Source of the DNA: Alteromonadaceae bacterium XY-R5
Lineage (GTDB): Bacteria; Pseudomonadota; Gammaproteobacteria; Enterobacterales; Alteromonadaceae
Direction of reading: 5' to 3'
DNA: 64,000 nucleotides
NCBI GenBank assembly: GCA_001660395.1
Contig: LXWE01000004.1
Location: 186,001 to 250,000 of the forward strand
Below, one piece after another: positions 18,791 to 27,954 of the stretch. The translations under genes and the position numbers were made by a program. The notes under the pieces were generated by a model. The model was not told the origin of the DNA, did not search any database, and saw only the letters and a list, made by a program, of their open reading frames with translations. The stretch's first letter is position 1, and every line of letters starts with the position of its first letter.

Positions 18791-19210
18791 TTACCAACTG
18801 TCATTACCACTCGGTAGTTCTGGTCTGTCATCGTCATCACCCGGACGACCACCTGGGCCGCCGGCCGGCATATTGGCTTCGAAGCTCAGTACTTCGTCCA
18901 GTGTCAGGATGCCATCTTCGTTTTCATCCATGGGCGGTGGCACGCGGGCACCGCTCAGTTCAGCAGCACTCACTGCGTCGTCGCCATTACGATCAACCAT
19001 GCCAAAGAAACGTTCAGATACGCCTGCGGCAAGCCATTCTTCGCTACTGATGGCTCCGTCACCATCTTCATCCAGTGCGCTAAATAAGCTGGTCATATCT
19101 AGCTTTTGCATGTTGCCACCTGGGCGACCATTGGGTGGCCCGGACTGGGCAGAAACCATACCGTGAAAGCCGAGATATACTGCGGCAAGTGTGAAAATTA
19201 TCCGTTTCAT
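18791..19210 (-). CDS. Small exported EF-hand calcium-binding protein
   Basis: The 139-residue product has a signal peptide (cleavage after VSAQ) and three EF-hand-like loops: DEDGDGAISSEEW near 47-59, DRNGDDAVSAAEL near 73-85, and DENEDGILTLDEV near 93-105. The third has Glu at loop position 4. The tail is Gly/Pro/Asp-rich. It should bind calcium in the periplasm or outside the cell; partner and role are unknown. It lies 141 nt downstream of apbE on the same strand, probably as a separate unit. Confidence 0.8.
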   Translation of the reverse strand: MKRIIFTLAAVYLGFHGMVSAQSGPPNGRPGGNMQKLDMTSLFSALDEDGDGAISSEEWLAAGVSERFFGMVDRNGDDAVSAAELSGARVPPPMDENEDGILTLDEVLSFEANMPAGGPGGRPGDDDDRPELPSGNDSW

Positions 19211-19351
19211 AGCATCTCTAAAGGGTTGTGATGTTCGCTGATAGTAAGAGCCATCTTAGCGGTAACAGTTCCAGAGTGACTGTCAGGCTGAGGTAAAACC
19301 CATGTAAAGAAGGGTTAAGCGGCAAATATGTGCTGCAACGCGCAACAGGCC

Positions 19352-20275
19352 CTAATTAAGTAACCAGTATTTGACGCCTTGCTGATCTAAAAATGTCCGG
19401 GCTTCGTCACCATGCAGTAAGGCGAGTGTTGCGAGCAAACCTGCCTGGGTACAATGGCCCGCAGCTACCGTTACCGAACGCGGCGCATTGATAATGGGAT
19501 ACCCTGTTTTGGGATTGAGAATATGGCTGTAGCGTACGCCATCTTTGAGTAGAAAACGCCGGGCATCACCGCTGGTGGCAAGACCGCCGCCTCTAATTTG
19601 CAGAATTAACGGGGCTGGGCTGGTTGGATCCGGATTTTCAATGCCGATTTGCCAAAAGGCCTGGTGTCGTCGAGGCCGGGTCACCTGAATATCGCCTCCG
19701 AAATTCACCACTACAGATAACTCAGGCGCCTGCTGCTGACATAGCTGCGAAACCCGATCTACGGCGTACTCTTTACCGATACCGCCTAAGTCCAGTTCCA
19801 TGCCGGGTTGCAAGGTAAGGCTGTGGTTATCGAGGGTGACCTTATTCCAGCCGATCAAGGGCAACAGCGCTTCGACAGCGTTTGCTTCCGCCAGTCTGTC
19901 GGAGCCGTCAAAGGTCCAGGCCCGGCGTAATACGCCGGAGGTAATATCGAACATGCCCTCGCTGAGTTCAAAACAGGTTTGGGCAAACGACAGCAGGCTA
20001 TGGGTTTCGGCATCAAGGCTGACAGGCTTTCCGTTACTGGCGTTGAGTTTTGCCATTAGGTTGTCGGGTTTGTAGCGGCTGAATTTGGCTTCAATCCGCT
20101 GACATTCGCGCCATGCAAGTTCGGTGAGTGACTGGCCAAGGGCCAAATCAACCGTATCCATCAGCAGCTCACAGGGGCTGGCCATGGCAGTAAAACTGCC
20201 AACAAGATAATCGCCCCGGCGATAAAGTTGCCAGGGCGATTGTGGGAGCGCAGTGGTTATAGGCTGATGTTTCAT
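19352..20275 (-). CDS. apbE: FAD:protein FMN transferase
   Basis: This 307-residue ApbE enzyme moves FMN from FAD onto a Thr or Ser of extracytoplasmic redox proteins. Family features are the N-terminal GSFTAMASPCELLM, the segment LDLGGIGKEYAVDR in the active-site region, GGDIQV, GLATSGDARRF and the SHILNPKTGYPI motif. There is no clear N-terminal signal peptide, and the protein seems to begin directly with the domain, so its location is uncertain. It follows the DUF3570 gene by 18 nt and ends the TlpA-DUF4266-DUF3570 series, which suggests a client in that set. Confidence 0.9.
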   Translation of the reverse strand: MKHQPITTALPQSPWQLYRRGDYLVGSFTAMASPCELLMDTVDLALGQSLTELAWRECQRIEAKFSRYKPDNLMAKLNASNGKPVSLDAETHSLLSFAQTCFELSEGMFDITSGVLRRAWTFDGSDRLAEANAVEALLPLIGWNKVTLDNHSLTLQPGMELDLGGIGKEYAVDRVSQLCQQQAPELSVVVNFGGDIQVTRPRRHQAFWQIGIENPDPTSPAPLILQIRGGGLATSGDARRFLLKDGVRYSHILNPKTGYPIINAPRSVTVAAGHCTQAGLLATLALLHGDEARTFLDQQGVKYWLLN

Positions 20276-20293
20276 TGCTACAGCTTATACCAA

Positions 20294-21598
20294 TTAGAAG
20301 CGATAGTTCACCTGGGCAATAATGGCTTTTACGCTAGGATAAAGATCCATTTGCTGTAATACGCCCGGGGCATTGAATCCTGCATTTTTAGGATCTTGCT
20401 GGTAATACTCCAGGCGGAAACCAAGCTCATCACCGTTTTCCAGGGTCATTCCGTATTTCAGGCCGATGGTATAGGCCGTCATTTCACCTAAACGGTAATC
20501 GGCACTGGCATATTCCGGGATTGCCTGGTCCTGCAGCAGGAACGGACGATAGAAGTCTGCCGCCGATTGTCTGTAGTAACGAAAATGGGGTTGCAAATAG
20601 CTGTTTTCGGATAAGTAAAAGCGGAAGCGGGTATCAACGGTATGCGAATCAATTTCCCAGTCGTCCGTTGAAAAGCGATACGAGATATCTGCCACACCAA
20701 CGTCTGCCGCATATTTGGTTTGCCAGAAGAAGCTCTGCTTAGTCCGTGAGTCCGGGCGATTTTCATATAAGTTAGCCTGGGTATAGCCTTCACTGTCTAC
20801 CACGCTGAGCACCTTGAAGGGATCTGTGGTGTAACCATCCACTTTCGAAATGCCGTAGTTAAATTGCATGATGGTGCGACGGTTAATCACCTGGGTATAG
20901 CCAAGCATCAAATCCAGTGTATTCTTGGTATCGCTGTCATCATTGCGGGTGGCATTGTAGTCGTCATCGTACTCGTCTTCACTTTCGTACTCATCATCGT
21001 CATATACAGCCATGCTGCTAAACGCGACAGGTAAGCCACCTTCCGGCTTGATGGTATCGAAGGCGTAAGACATTCCCAGTGATAAGGTGCTGTTTTTTTG
21101 GTTAAAGTCACGGGCGATGGAGCCGTTTAATACGATCGACTGGTAGTCATATTCGTTAGACATCTGTAAGCCACCGCTGACCCGGTAGTTTTCACTGATG
21201 GGTTGGGTCCACTGGCCACTGACCTGTAAACGGGTATCGTGGAAGGTATCATCCAACGGTACTTCATTTGCCCCTATGGTGTACTGACCCTGGCCGGATG
21301 GACGGGTAAAGGTTTGAGCGTATGGCTGAGCCACCGCACCAGTTGCCGATGCCCCGGTAAGGGCATCGATCACCAGCTTACCGTTGAAGATATGTTCATC
21401 ACCAAAATCTTTACTGGCATTGATAACACCCTCAATGGCGGTAACACGATCGGTCTCGCCGTAATACAAAAGCGCAGTATCAAATTGCCATGGATTTGGA
21501 TCCGAAGGGGTTTCTGCGGCTACAGACTGACTCGCCAGCAGTGAACAGGTGGCCGTCGCCAAGGCGCTGGCGATAGAGCCTTTATTGCTTAGTTGCAT
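20294..21598 (-). CDS. DUF3570 predicted outer-membrane beta-barrel protein
   Basis: The 434-residue protein has a signal peptide (ending SQSVAA), many alternating beta-strand stretches, an acidic loop rich in Asp/Glu (about 190-210), and a C-terminal aromatic residue (QVNYRF), as in outer-membrane barrels. Residues 78-84 read D-A-L-T-G-A-S, which fits the D-x-x-[ST]-G-A-[ST] acceptor motif of ApbE substrates. The ATG at 21598 has GGAGG and overlaps the DUF4266 frame by 10 nt; a TTG two codons upstream is less likely. Function is unknown; the constant company of DUF4266 and ApbE suggests an envelope redox role. Confidence 0.85.
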   Translation of the reverse strand: MQLSNKGSIASALATATCSLLASQSVAAETPSDPNPWQFDTALLYYGETDRVTAIEGVINASKDFGDEHIFNGKLVIDALTGASATGAVAQPYAQTFTRPSGQGQYTIGANEVPLDDTFHDTRLQVSGQWTQPISENYRVSGGLQMSNEYDYQSIVLNGSIARDFNQKNSTLSLGMSYAFDTIKPEGGLPVAFSSMAVYDDDEYESEDEYDDDYNATRNDDSDTKNTLDLMLGYTQVINRRTIMQFNYGISKVDGYTTDPFKVLSVVDSEGYTQANLYENRPDSRTKQSFFWQTKYAADVGVADISYRFSTDDWEIDSHTVDTRFRFYLSENSYLQPHFRYYRQSAADFYRPFLLQDQAIPEYASADYRLGEMTAYTIGLKYGMTLENGDELGFRLEYYQQDPKNAGFNAPGVLQQMDLYPSVKAIIAQVNYRF

Positions 21599-21813
21599 CC
21601 ACAACCTCCCCCGGCAAATGCACGGCCGCCACTGGTGGCTTCTTTTGAAAAGTAAATGTGGTCGTCCAGGCCTAAATCGACGCCTTCTGCATCCAACGCC
21701 ATTTCTTTTTTGGCCAGTAAATCGCGCTGCCAGGGTTTAACACCCAAACTGGCGCAGCCGCCTAATGACGTCAGCATGCTAAGTAACAGCAGTCGTGAAA
21801 GTAATTTCTGCAT
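21589..21813 (-). CDS. DUF4266 small lipoprotein with GGGCGCN tail
   Basis: The 74-residue product has a lipobox (SLGGC, Cys about 20) and a short body with VKPWQRDLLAKKEMAL, typical of DUF4266. Its C-terminus is Gly/Cys-rich (FAGGGCGCN), unusual for a lipoprotein and suggestive of a thiol or metal site. Its start overlaps the tlpA-like stop by one base (TAATG), and the DUF3570 start lies inside its last codons, so translation is probably coupled. The role is unknown; it pairs with DUF3570 throughout proteobacteria (family knowledge). Confidence 0.85.
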   Translation of the reverse strand: MQKLLSRLLLLSMLTSLGGCASLGVKPWQRDLLAKKEMALDAEGVDLGLDDHIYFSKEATSGGRAFAGGGCGCN

Positions 21814-22325
21814 TAGTGTGATCCTCGTTCCTGCAACAGTTGCTGGATTTCTTGCTCATAGCGCGGAGTTTGCTGAGTGAAAAAGCCTTTGTGGCGATAA
21901 CGAATGATGCCATCGGCATCAATCAGGTAACTACTGGGCATGCCTACCAGTGCATATTGTTCGGCAATATTGCCCTCGGGGTCATACACAATCGGAAAGT
22001 TTGCTGGAATTTGCGCCAGGAACTGTTGAGCTAATTCGGACTCGGTATCCAGATTGATGGTTAATACTTGCAGTCCCTTATCGGCGTAGGTTTGCTGCAT
22101 CTGGTTCATCCAAGGAAATGACTGACGGCAGGGTTTACACCAGGAAGCCCAGAAATCCAGATAAATCACCTGGCCTTTCAGATCGGAAAGTTTGGCCGGT
22201 AATTGCGCATGTTTAAGAGCAAAATCTGGCGCGGGTGTGGCAGCACTGACCTGACTTATCAGACTAAGGCTAATTACCGTAAGCAGCATGCCTGCAACGC
22301 GCGGCAGACGGGAAAGTAATGGCAT
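21813..22325 (-). CDS. TlpA-like thiol-disulfide oxidoreductase
   Basis: The 170-residue exported thioredoxin-fold protein has a signal peptide (ending QVSAA) and the active-site motif WCKPC in FWASWCKPCRQSF near 65-77, plus the cis-Pro region GMPSSYLID. TlpA/ResA-like proteins reduce periplasmic disulfides, for example in apo-cytochromes or client proteins. Directly downstream are DUF4266, with a Cys-rich tail, and DUF3570, so keeping the DUF4266 cysteines reduced is a reasonable guess. Its Shine-Dalgarno sequence lies inside a perfect 9-bp stem (22332-22361). Confidence 0.88.
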   Translation of the reverse strand: MPLLSRLPRVAGMLLTVISLSLISQVSAATPAPDFALKHAQLPAKLSDLKGQVIYLDFWASWCKPCRQSFPWMNQMQQTYADKGLQVLTINLDTESELAQQFLAQIPANFPIVYDPEGNIAEQYALVGMPSSYLIDADGIIRYRHKGFFTQQTPRYEQEIQQLLQERGSH

Positions 22326-22331
22326 TGAAAG

Positions 22332-22361
22332 GCTCCTGTCCTTGATATCGTAGACAGGAGC
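22332..22361 (-). promoter_or_regulatory. Leader hairpin that hides the tlpA-like ribosome-binding site
   Basis: The arms GCTCCTGTC and GACAGGAGC pair perfectly (9 bp, 12-nt loop). The second arm contains the AGGAG that serves the ATG at 22325. No T-run follows, so it is not a standard terminator. A role in translational control is inferred. Confidence 0.6.
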
Positions 22362-22396
22362 ATAAATTTACTTGCTTAAAACAAGCTTAAGAAACC

Positions 22397-24091
22397 TTAA
22401 AAATTTGGCTGATAAGGTCTTGTATAGATGGGTGAAGGGCTAACAGGTGCTACGCATCTTGGTTTAGGAGTATGTAACAGTAGCCAATGCTGGCGATGGG
22501 CAAAGCCCAAATCCAGCTTATCGTCGGTTTCCAGGCACTTACCAAACAGTGCGGCATTGTTCTCATCTACCAACATGTATCCTTTAGGGTGATGGTTTAG
22601 CCATTGCCAGGCCAGGTATACCTGCTTCTCCATCGGCGTGTGCGCCCCCATATGTGAGGTGACATAAGGAGAAAACAGCAAAAACTGCTCTTTTACTTCC
22701 GTGAGCAACAGTTCTGCATCTTCAGGCACTTGCTGCTGCATACTGGTAAACAGGTTTTTCGGAGTACGGTCCTGTTCCAGTAGCGGGCACAACCACAAGC
22801 TGTAAACCAACCAAATCAAGCTAACAAACACTGGCCAACTGGTAAGTACGCGACGGCGCCAGAGGGTTACACAAGATAGTCCGCCAACCGCCAGCAGGAA
22901 AATGGCGCCCCAGGGGCGAGCATGATATTCCGCCAGAGCTTTGGTCAATAGATGTGAATCCATTACACCCAGCACGGCCAGAACCAGCAACAGCACAGAT
23001 ATAACCGCAATTATGCCCTGTAGCAGCCAAATAAAGCCGCGACGTTTGCATATGGCGGATAAATATGGCGCACTAATCAGTGCCAGCATGGGCAGTGCTG
23101 GCAGAATATACACACCGCGTTTGCCCGGACTTAGACTGAAAAATACCAGCAGTAAGATGATCCAACCTAGGGGTAACAAAATACGGCGATCCTGGGCTTT
23201 TAGTGCCTGCCACCATTTGGGGGCAAGCCAGGGGAGCATCGCACTCATGGGCAACCAGAAGGCGGGGACTACACTCACCAGGTAATACCAAAATGGCTTA
23301 ATGTGATGCCAGGAGTCGGCATAACGTTTAGCGGTTTGTTTTAGCAGAATGTTGTCACGGTAAGCGTGCAGAGCAGGGTCATCACCGGCACTGGTCAGCC
23401 ATATCATTGGTATCAGCCATAGTCCTATGCCCACCAGCATGGCAATTGGCGCTAATGCCCATTGCCAGCTCCCCCGAATTTCGTTTTGCTGCGGCTGACG
23501 CCATCGCGCTATCACGTATGGGATAAGCATCAGCAATGGCAGAAAACCCACTCCCTTAGTGATGACACCCAGGCCCATAAAAAATCCGCCAAGTGTGTAC
23601 CAGCGCCAGTCAGGACCAAGCAATAAATGGCGCATTAAGCCATAACAACCCAGGGTGATAAAACCACAGACCATGGCATCAATTTGGGCAGTTTTTGCCT
23701 GCAGGGTGAATTGCAGGGTGAATAGCAACAGTGCGGCAGCGCGCAGGCCGATACGTTCATCCCATAAACGGCTGGCTAAATCTTTCACCAGATACAAAGA
23801 AAGTAAGCTAAATAAGGCATTTGGGATCAAGAATGCCCAGTTTATATTGCCTGAAAGGAAATAAAACAGGGCCGTTGCCCACATAAACAAGGGCGGTTTG
23901 TCTGGATAAAGCTCTCCACCTCGCAGGGGGAAAAACCATTGGCCGCTGTGCACCATTTCCATGGCGATTTGGGCAAAACGTGGCTCATCGGCTGGCCAGG
24001 GCGAACGTAGTCCGACTCCGGCTAAAATAAGCACAATCGCGAGCAGCCAGAATAACCCCTGGCGCTGGGTAATGGAGTTGCTGGATTTCAT
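22397..24091 (-). CDS. GT39-family membrane glycosyltransferase, ArnT-like
   Basis: This 564-residue integral membrane protein has about a dozen hydrophobic helices. The first periplasmic loop carries the conserved acidic motif WPADEPRFAQIAMEM near 32-46, which in ArnT/PMT enzymes binds the lipid-phosphate sugar donor, followed by PLRGGELYPDKPPLFMW. Such enzymes transfer a sugar from undecaprenyl phosphate to lipid A or a protein on the periplasmic side. It abuts the VTT gene (stop and start nearly touching), with a polyprenol-phosphate sugar synthase-like GT2 upstream. The sugar and acceptor are not known. Confidence 0.85.
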   Translation of the reverse strand: MKSSNSITQRQGLFWLLAIVLILAGVGLRSPWPADEPRFAQIAMEMVHSGQWFFPLRGGELYPDKPPLFMWATALFYFLSGNINWAFLIPNALFSLLSLYLVKDLASRLWDERIGLRAAALLLFTLQFTLQAKTAQIDAMVCGFITLGCYGLMRHLLLGPDWRWYTLGGFFMGLGVITKGVGFLPLLMLIPYVIARWRQPQQNEIRGSWQWALAPIAMLVGIGLWLIPMIWLTSAGDDPALHAYRDNILLKQTAKRYADSWHHIKPFWYYLVSVVPAFWLPMSAMLPWLAPKWWQALKAQDRRILLPLGWIILLLVFFSLSPGKRGVYILPALPMLALISAPYLSAICKRRGFIWLLQGIIAVISVLLLVLAVLGVMDSHLLTKALAEYHARPWGAIFLLAVGGLSCVTLWRRRVLTSWPVFVSLIWLVYSLWLCPLLEQDRTPKNLFTSMQQQVPEDAELLLTEVKEQFLLFSPYVTSHMGAHTPMEKQVYLAWQWLNHHPKGYMLVDENNAALFGKCLETDDKLDLGFAHRQHWLLLHTPKPRCVAPVSPSPIYTRPYQPNF

Positions 24092-24793
24092 TTAATGACT
24101 GGTAATATCAAGTTGTTGTTTTAACTGGCGGGCAGTTTTATTGCGCTTGTATAGGTAAAAACTCAGACCTGTAGAAATAGCAAACAGCACGACACCCAAG
24201 ATAATTTTTTCGCTGGACCCAACGGCAATGCCAGAGCCTGCCAGGGCAAACACCAACATTTGCGGTAAATAGCCAATAAAAGAGGCTGCAAAAAATGGCG
24301 CGGGAGGCGTATTCGCCGTACCTGCCAGCAGGTTGGTGAGCATATTATTACCAAGGGGAAAGAAGCGCAGGCACAGGGTTTTATAAAAAGTATCTGTGGT
24401 CAAAAATTTATCTATCCCCGGTTTTTCCCGTAGCCAGCGACGTAGCGGTGTATGAACCAGGATAGTTCGGCCAACATAAAAGCTAATGATGGCACCACAC
24501 AGCACCGCTACAGCGGAAATTAACGCGCCTTTAATTACACCAAATGCGAAACCTGCACTGAATGCTGCCACTTGTCTTGGGATTGCCAGTGCACTGAGCA
24601 GGGCAAACAGACCGATAAAATATAGCGCGGCTTCAAGCGGAGGCATGCTGGCGTAGGCCGCCTGCCAGTGATCAATTAATTCCTGAATGGGGGCGAACTG
24701 GCTAAGCCAGGTACCTGCAAGCATAAGCAAAACAAAGATGAAAGTGGATTTCGCCCACCATCTTAAAGAGATGCTGTTCCCTTGCCTATCCAT
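24092..24793 (-). CDS. TVP38/TMEM64 (VTT-domain) membrane protein
   Basis: This 233-residue membrane protein has five or six helices and the VTT/DedA core, including the segment ALAIPRQVAAFSAGFAFG and the later RFFPLGNNMLTNLLAG. DedA/VTT proteins are linked to recycling or flipping of polyprenyl phosphates and phospholipids. That fits its place between the GT2 and GT39 genes, where a lipid carrier must be made and returned. The ATG at 24793 overlaps the GT2 stop by 8 nt; an earlier ATG at 24817 has no ribosome site. Confidence 0.85.
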   Translation of the reverse strand: MDRQGNSISLRWWAKSTFIFVLLMLAGTWLSQFAPIQELIDHWQAAYASMPPLEAALYFIGLFALLSALAIPRQVAAFSAGFAFGVIKGALISAVAVLCGAIISFYVGRTILVHTPLRRWLREKPGIDKFLTTDTFYKTLCLRFFPLGNNMLTNLLAGTANTPPAPFFAASFIGYLPQMLVFALAGSGIAVGSSEKIILGVVLFAISTGLSFYLYKRNKTARQLKQQLDITSH

Positions 24794-25523
24794 GATTTTG
24801 TTCCCAGTGCTTCGCATCTATATAGCGATTACGGCGTTGTAGCCACATCACACCAAAGATATCGACCAGACCCACAAAGGCGCGATTGAGCATGCCGTAT
24901 TTTGATTGGCCAGCCATGCGCTGACGGTGGTTGACCGGGTGAATCACTACATCGCCGCCCAGGCGTTGAATAAGAGCAGGTAAAAATCTGTGCATATGAT
25001 CGAAATAAGGCAAACGCAAAAAAGTGGCTCGTGGAAATACTTTTAACCCACAACCTGTGTCAGGCGTATGATCATTTAATAAAAAGCTACGAATTTTGTT
25101 GGCAAACTTACTTTGCAAGCGTTTCCACAGGGTGTCATGGCGATTATGACGAAAGCCAGCAATGCAAAAGTCTTTGGCTGGCAAATACTGTTCTGCCAGA
25201 CGCAGCATTTCGGGGATATCGGCGGGATCATTCTGGCCATCGGCATCTAACGTGGCAATCAGATCACCTTTGGCATACTGCACGCCTAAATATACGGCGG
25301 TACTTTGACCCACCGAGCTTTTTAAAGTGATAACCTTTAGCCAGGGAAACTCAGTCTTTGCCTGTTCCAGGCGCGCAGCAGTACTGTCGGTACTGCCATC
25401 GTTGATGTAGATGACTTCAAGCTCAGCACGGTCGCCAACAGCGCGATTAATTTCAGTCAGTAATGGCAGGATATTGTCCTGTTCGTTTTTGGCGGGGATA
25501 ACAACGGAAGTGCTTGCGCTCAT
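24786..25523 (-). CDS. GT2 glycosyltransferase, dolichol-phosphate-mannose-synthase-like
   Basis: The 245-residue cytoplasmic-face GT-A enzyme shows SVVIPAKNEQDNI at the N-terminus, the nucleotide-sugar motif YINDGSTDST, the metal-binding DADGQNDP and the segment TPDTGCGLKVF. This matches ArnC/DPM1-type enzymes, which load a sugar onto undecaprenyl phosphate. It has no C-terminal membrane pair, unlike ArnC, so it resembles soluble DPM1. The ATG at 25523 was chosen over a TTG 16 codons upstream. It begins the GT2-VTT-GT39 operon, with promoters in the gap shared with groES. Confidence 0.88.
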   Translation of the reverse strand: MSASTSVVIPAKNEQDNILPLLTEINRAVGDRAELEVIYINDGSTDSTAARLEQAKTEFPWLKVITLKSSVGQSTAVYLGVQYAKGDLIATLDADGQNDPADIPEMLRLAEQYLPAKDFCIAGFRHNRHDTLWKRLQSKFANKIRSFLLNDHTPDTGCGLKVFPRATFLRLPYFDHMHRFLPALIQRLGGDVVIHPVNHRQRMAGQSKYGMLNRAFVGLVDIFGVMWLQRRNRYIDAKHWEQNHG

Positions 25524-25744
25524 GTCTACGTCCAAACAAATAAGATGAAAGCAAATAACCAAGTATGGCAAACGTATCTTAAGAATCCCTTAAGCTTCGT
25601 TATTTGGCATGGTCTTATACGTACATCTTAATCGTGGACCTGTTTTTTTGCCGATTGCAAAGCTCAGACACGTTTCGCTAACTATAGGTTTGACAAGAAA
25701 ATTTTTCTACAGCAATTTTTTTTCAAATTTTTTTTGTTAAAAAC

Positions 25745-25774
25745 CTTGAGATAACTAAGGCTATCCCCATCTAT
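25745..25774 (+). promoter_or_regulatory. Sigma-32-type heat-shock promoter of groESL
   Basis: The -35 CTTGAG (25745-25750) and -10 CCCCATCTAT (25765-25774), 14 nt apart, fit the RpoH consensus CTTGAA-N11-15-CCCCAT. They lie about 107 nt upstream of groES, as expected for a chaperonin operon. Confidence 0.88.
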
Positions 25775-25796
25775 CCTGCCAGACAATTTAAAACCG

Positions 25797-25838
25797 CCCC
25801 CAATTGGGGGTTGTTCACTAACTTCCCGAGAGATCGGG
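25797..25838 (+). repeat. Two palindromes in the groES leader
   Basis: The 14-nt palindrome CCCCCAATTGGGGG (25797-25810) is followed by a CCCGA/TCGGG stem with a GAGA tetraloop (25825-25838). Both fall between the heat-shock promoter and groES and would be in the mRNA leader, where they may stabilise it. Confidence 0.6.
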
Positions 25839-25880
25839 TTTATAAATATCCTTAATTTGGAATTTTCAGGAGATTTGAAA

Positions 25881-26171
25881 ATGGCAATCCGTCCTTTAAA
25901 CGATCGCGTTATCGTTAAGCGTCAAGAAGTAGAAAGCAAATCCGCTGGTGGCATCGTACTGACTGGCTCTGCCGCGGAAAAATCTACTCGCGGTAAAGTG
26001 ATCGCTGTTGGTAACGGTCGCATTCTGGATAGCGGCGAAGTGCGCCCTCTGGACGTTAAAGTTGGCGATATCGTGATCTTCAACGATGGCTACGGCGTGA
26101 AAACCGAGAAGCTGGATGGCGAAGAAGTGCTGATCATGAGCGAAAGCGACATCCTGGCAGTGGTTGAATAA
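25881..26171 (+). CDS. groES: Co-chaperonin GroES
   Basis: The 96-residue subunit forms the seven-fold lid of the GroEL cage. It opens with [14 protein letters not shown], has the mobile loop [19 protein letters not shown] that contacts GroEL, and the dome region. The ATG follows AGGAG at 8 nt; the frame is open for eight codons upstream but without a ribosome site. It is cotranscribed with groEL, 52 nt downstream. Confidence 0.98.
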   Translation: MAIRPLNDRVIVKRQEVESKSAGGIVLTGSAAEKSTRGKVIAVGNGRILDSGEVRPLDVKVGDIVIFNDGYGVKTEKLDGEEVLIMSESDILAVVE

Positions 26172-26202
26172 GACCCCCCTTTTTCGAATTAAGCGAATTT
26201 AA

Positions 26203-27861
<1,659 letters not shown>

Positions 27862-27898
27862 GGACATTTTCCTTACATTGGCATCTCGCTAAATCCAT

Positions 27899-27926
27899 AA
27901 AAAACCCGGCTTAGGCCGGGTTTTTT
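27899..27926 (+). terminator. Terminator of groESL
   Basis: The perfect stem AAAACCCGGC/GCCGGGTTTT with a TTAG loop and a T-run lies about 40 nt after groEL. Its A-rich left flank may also serve the convergent M48 gene. Confidence 0.9.
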
Positions 27927-27954
27927 GCTTCTGAAATGCATGTCGCGGCTTAAT

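Larger units (their letters stand above)
25524..25880. other. Divergent regulatory gap between the GT2 gene and groES
   Basis: This 357-nt gap has no gene. It holds the heat-shock promoter of groESL on the plus strand, two leader palindromes (25797-25810 and 25825-25838) and a long T-rich tract (about 25690-25740). The minus-strand promoter for the GT2 operon must also lie here but was not picked out. Confidence 0.7.
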
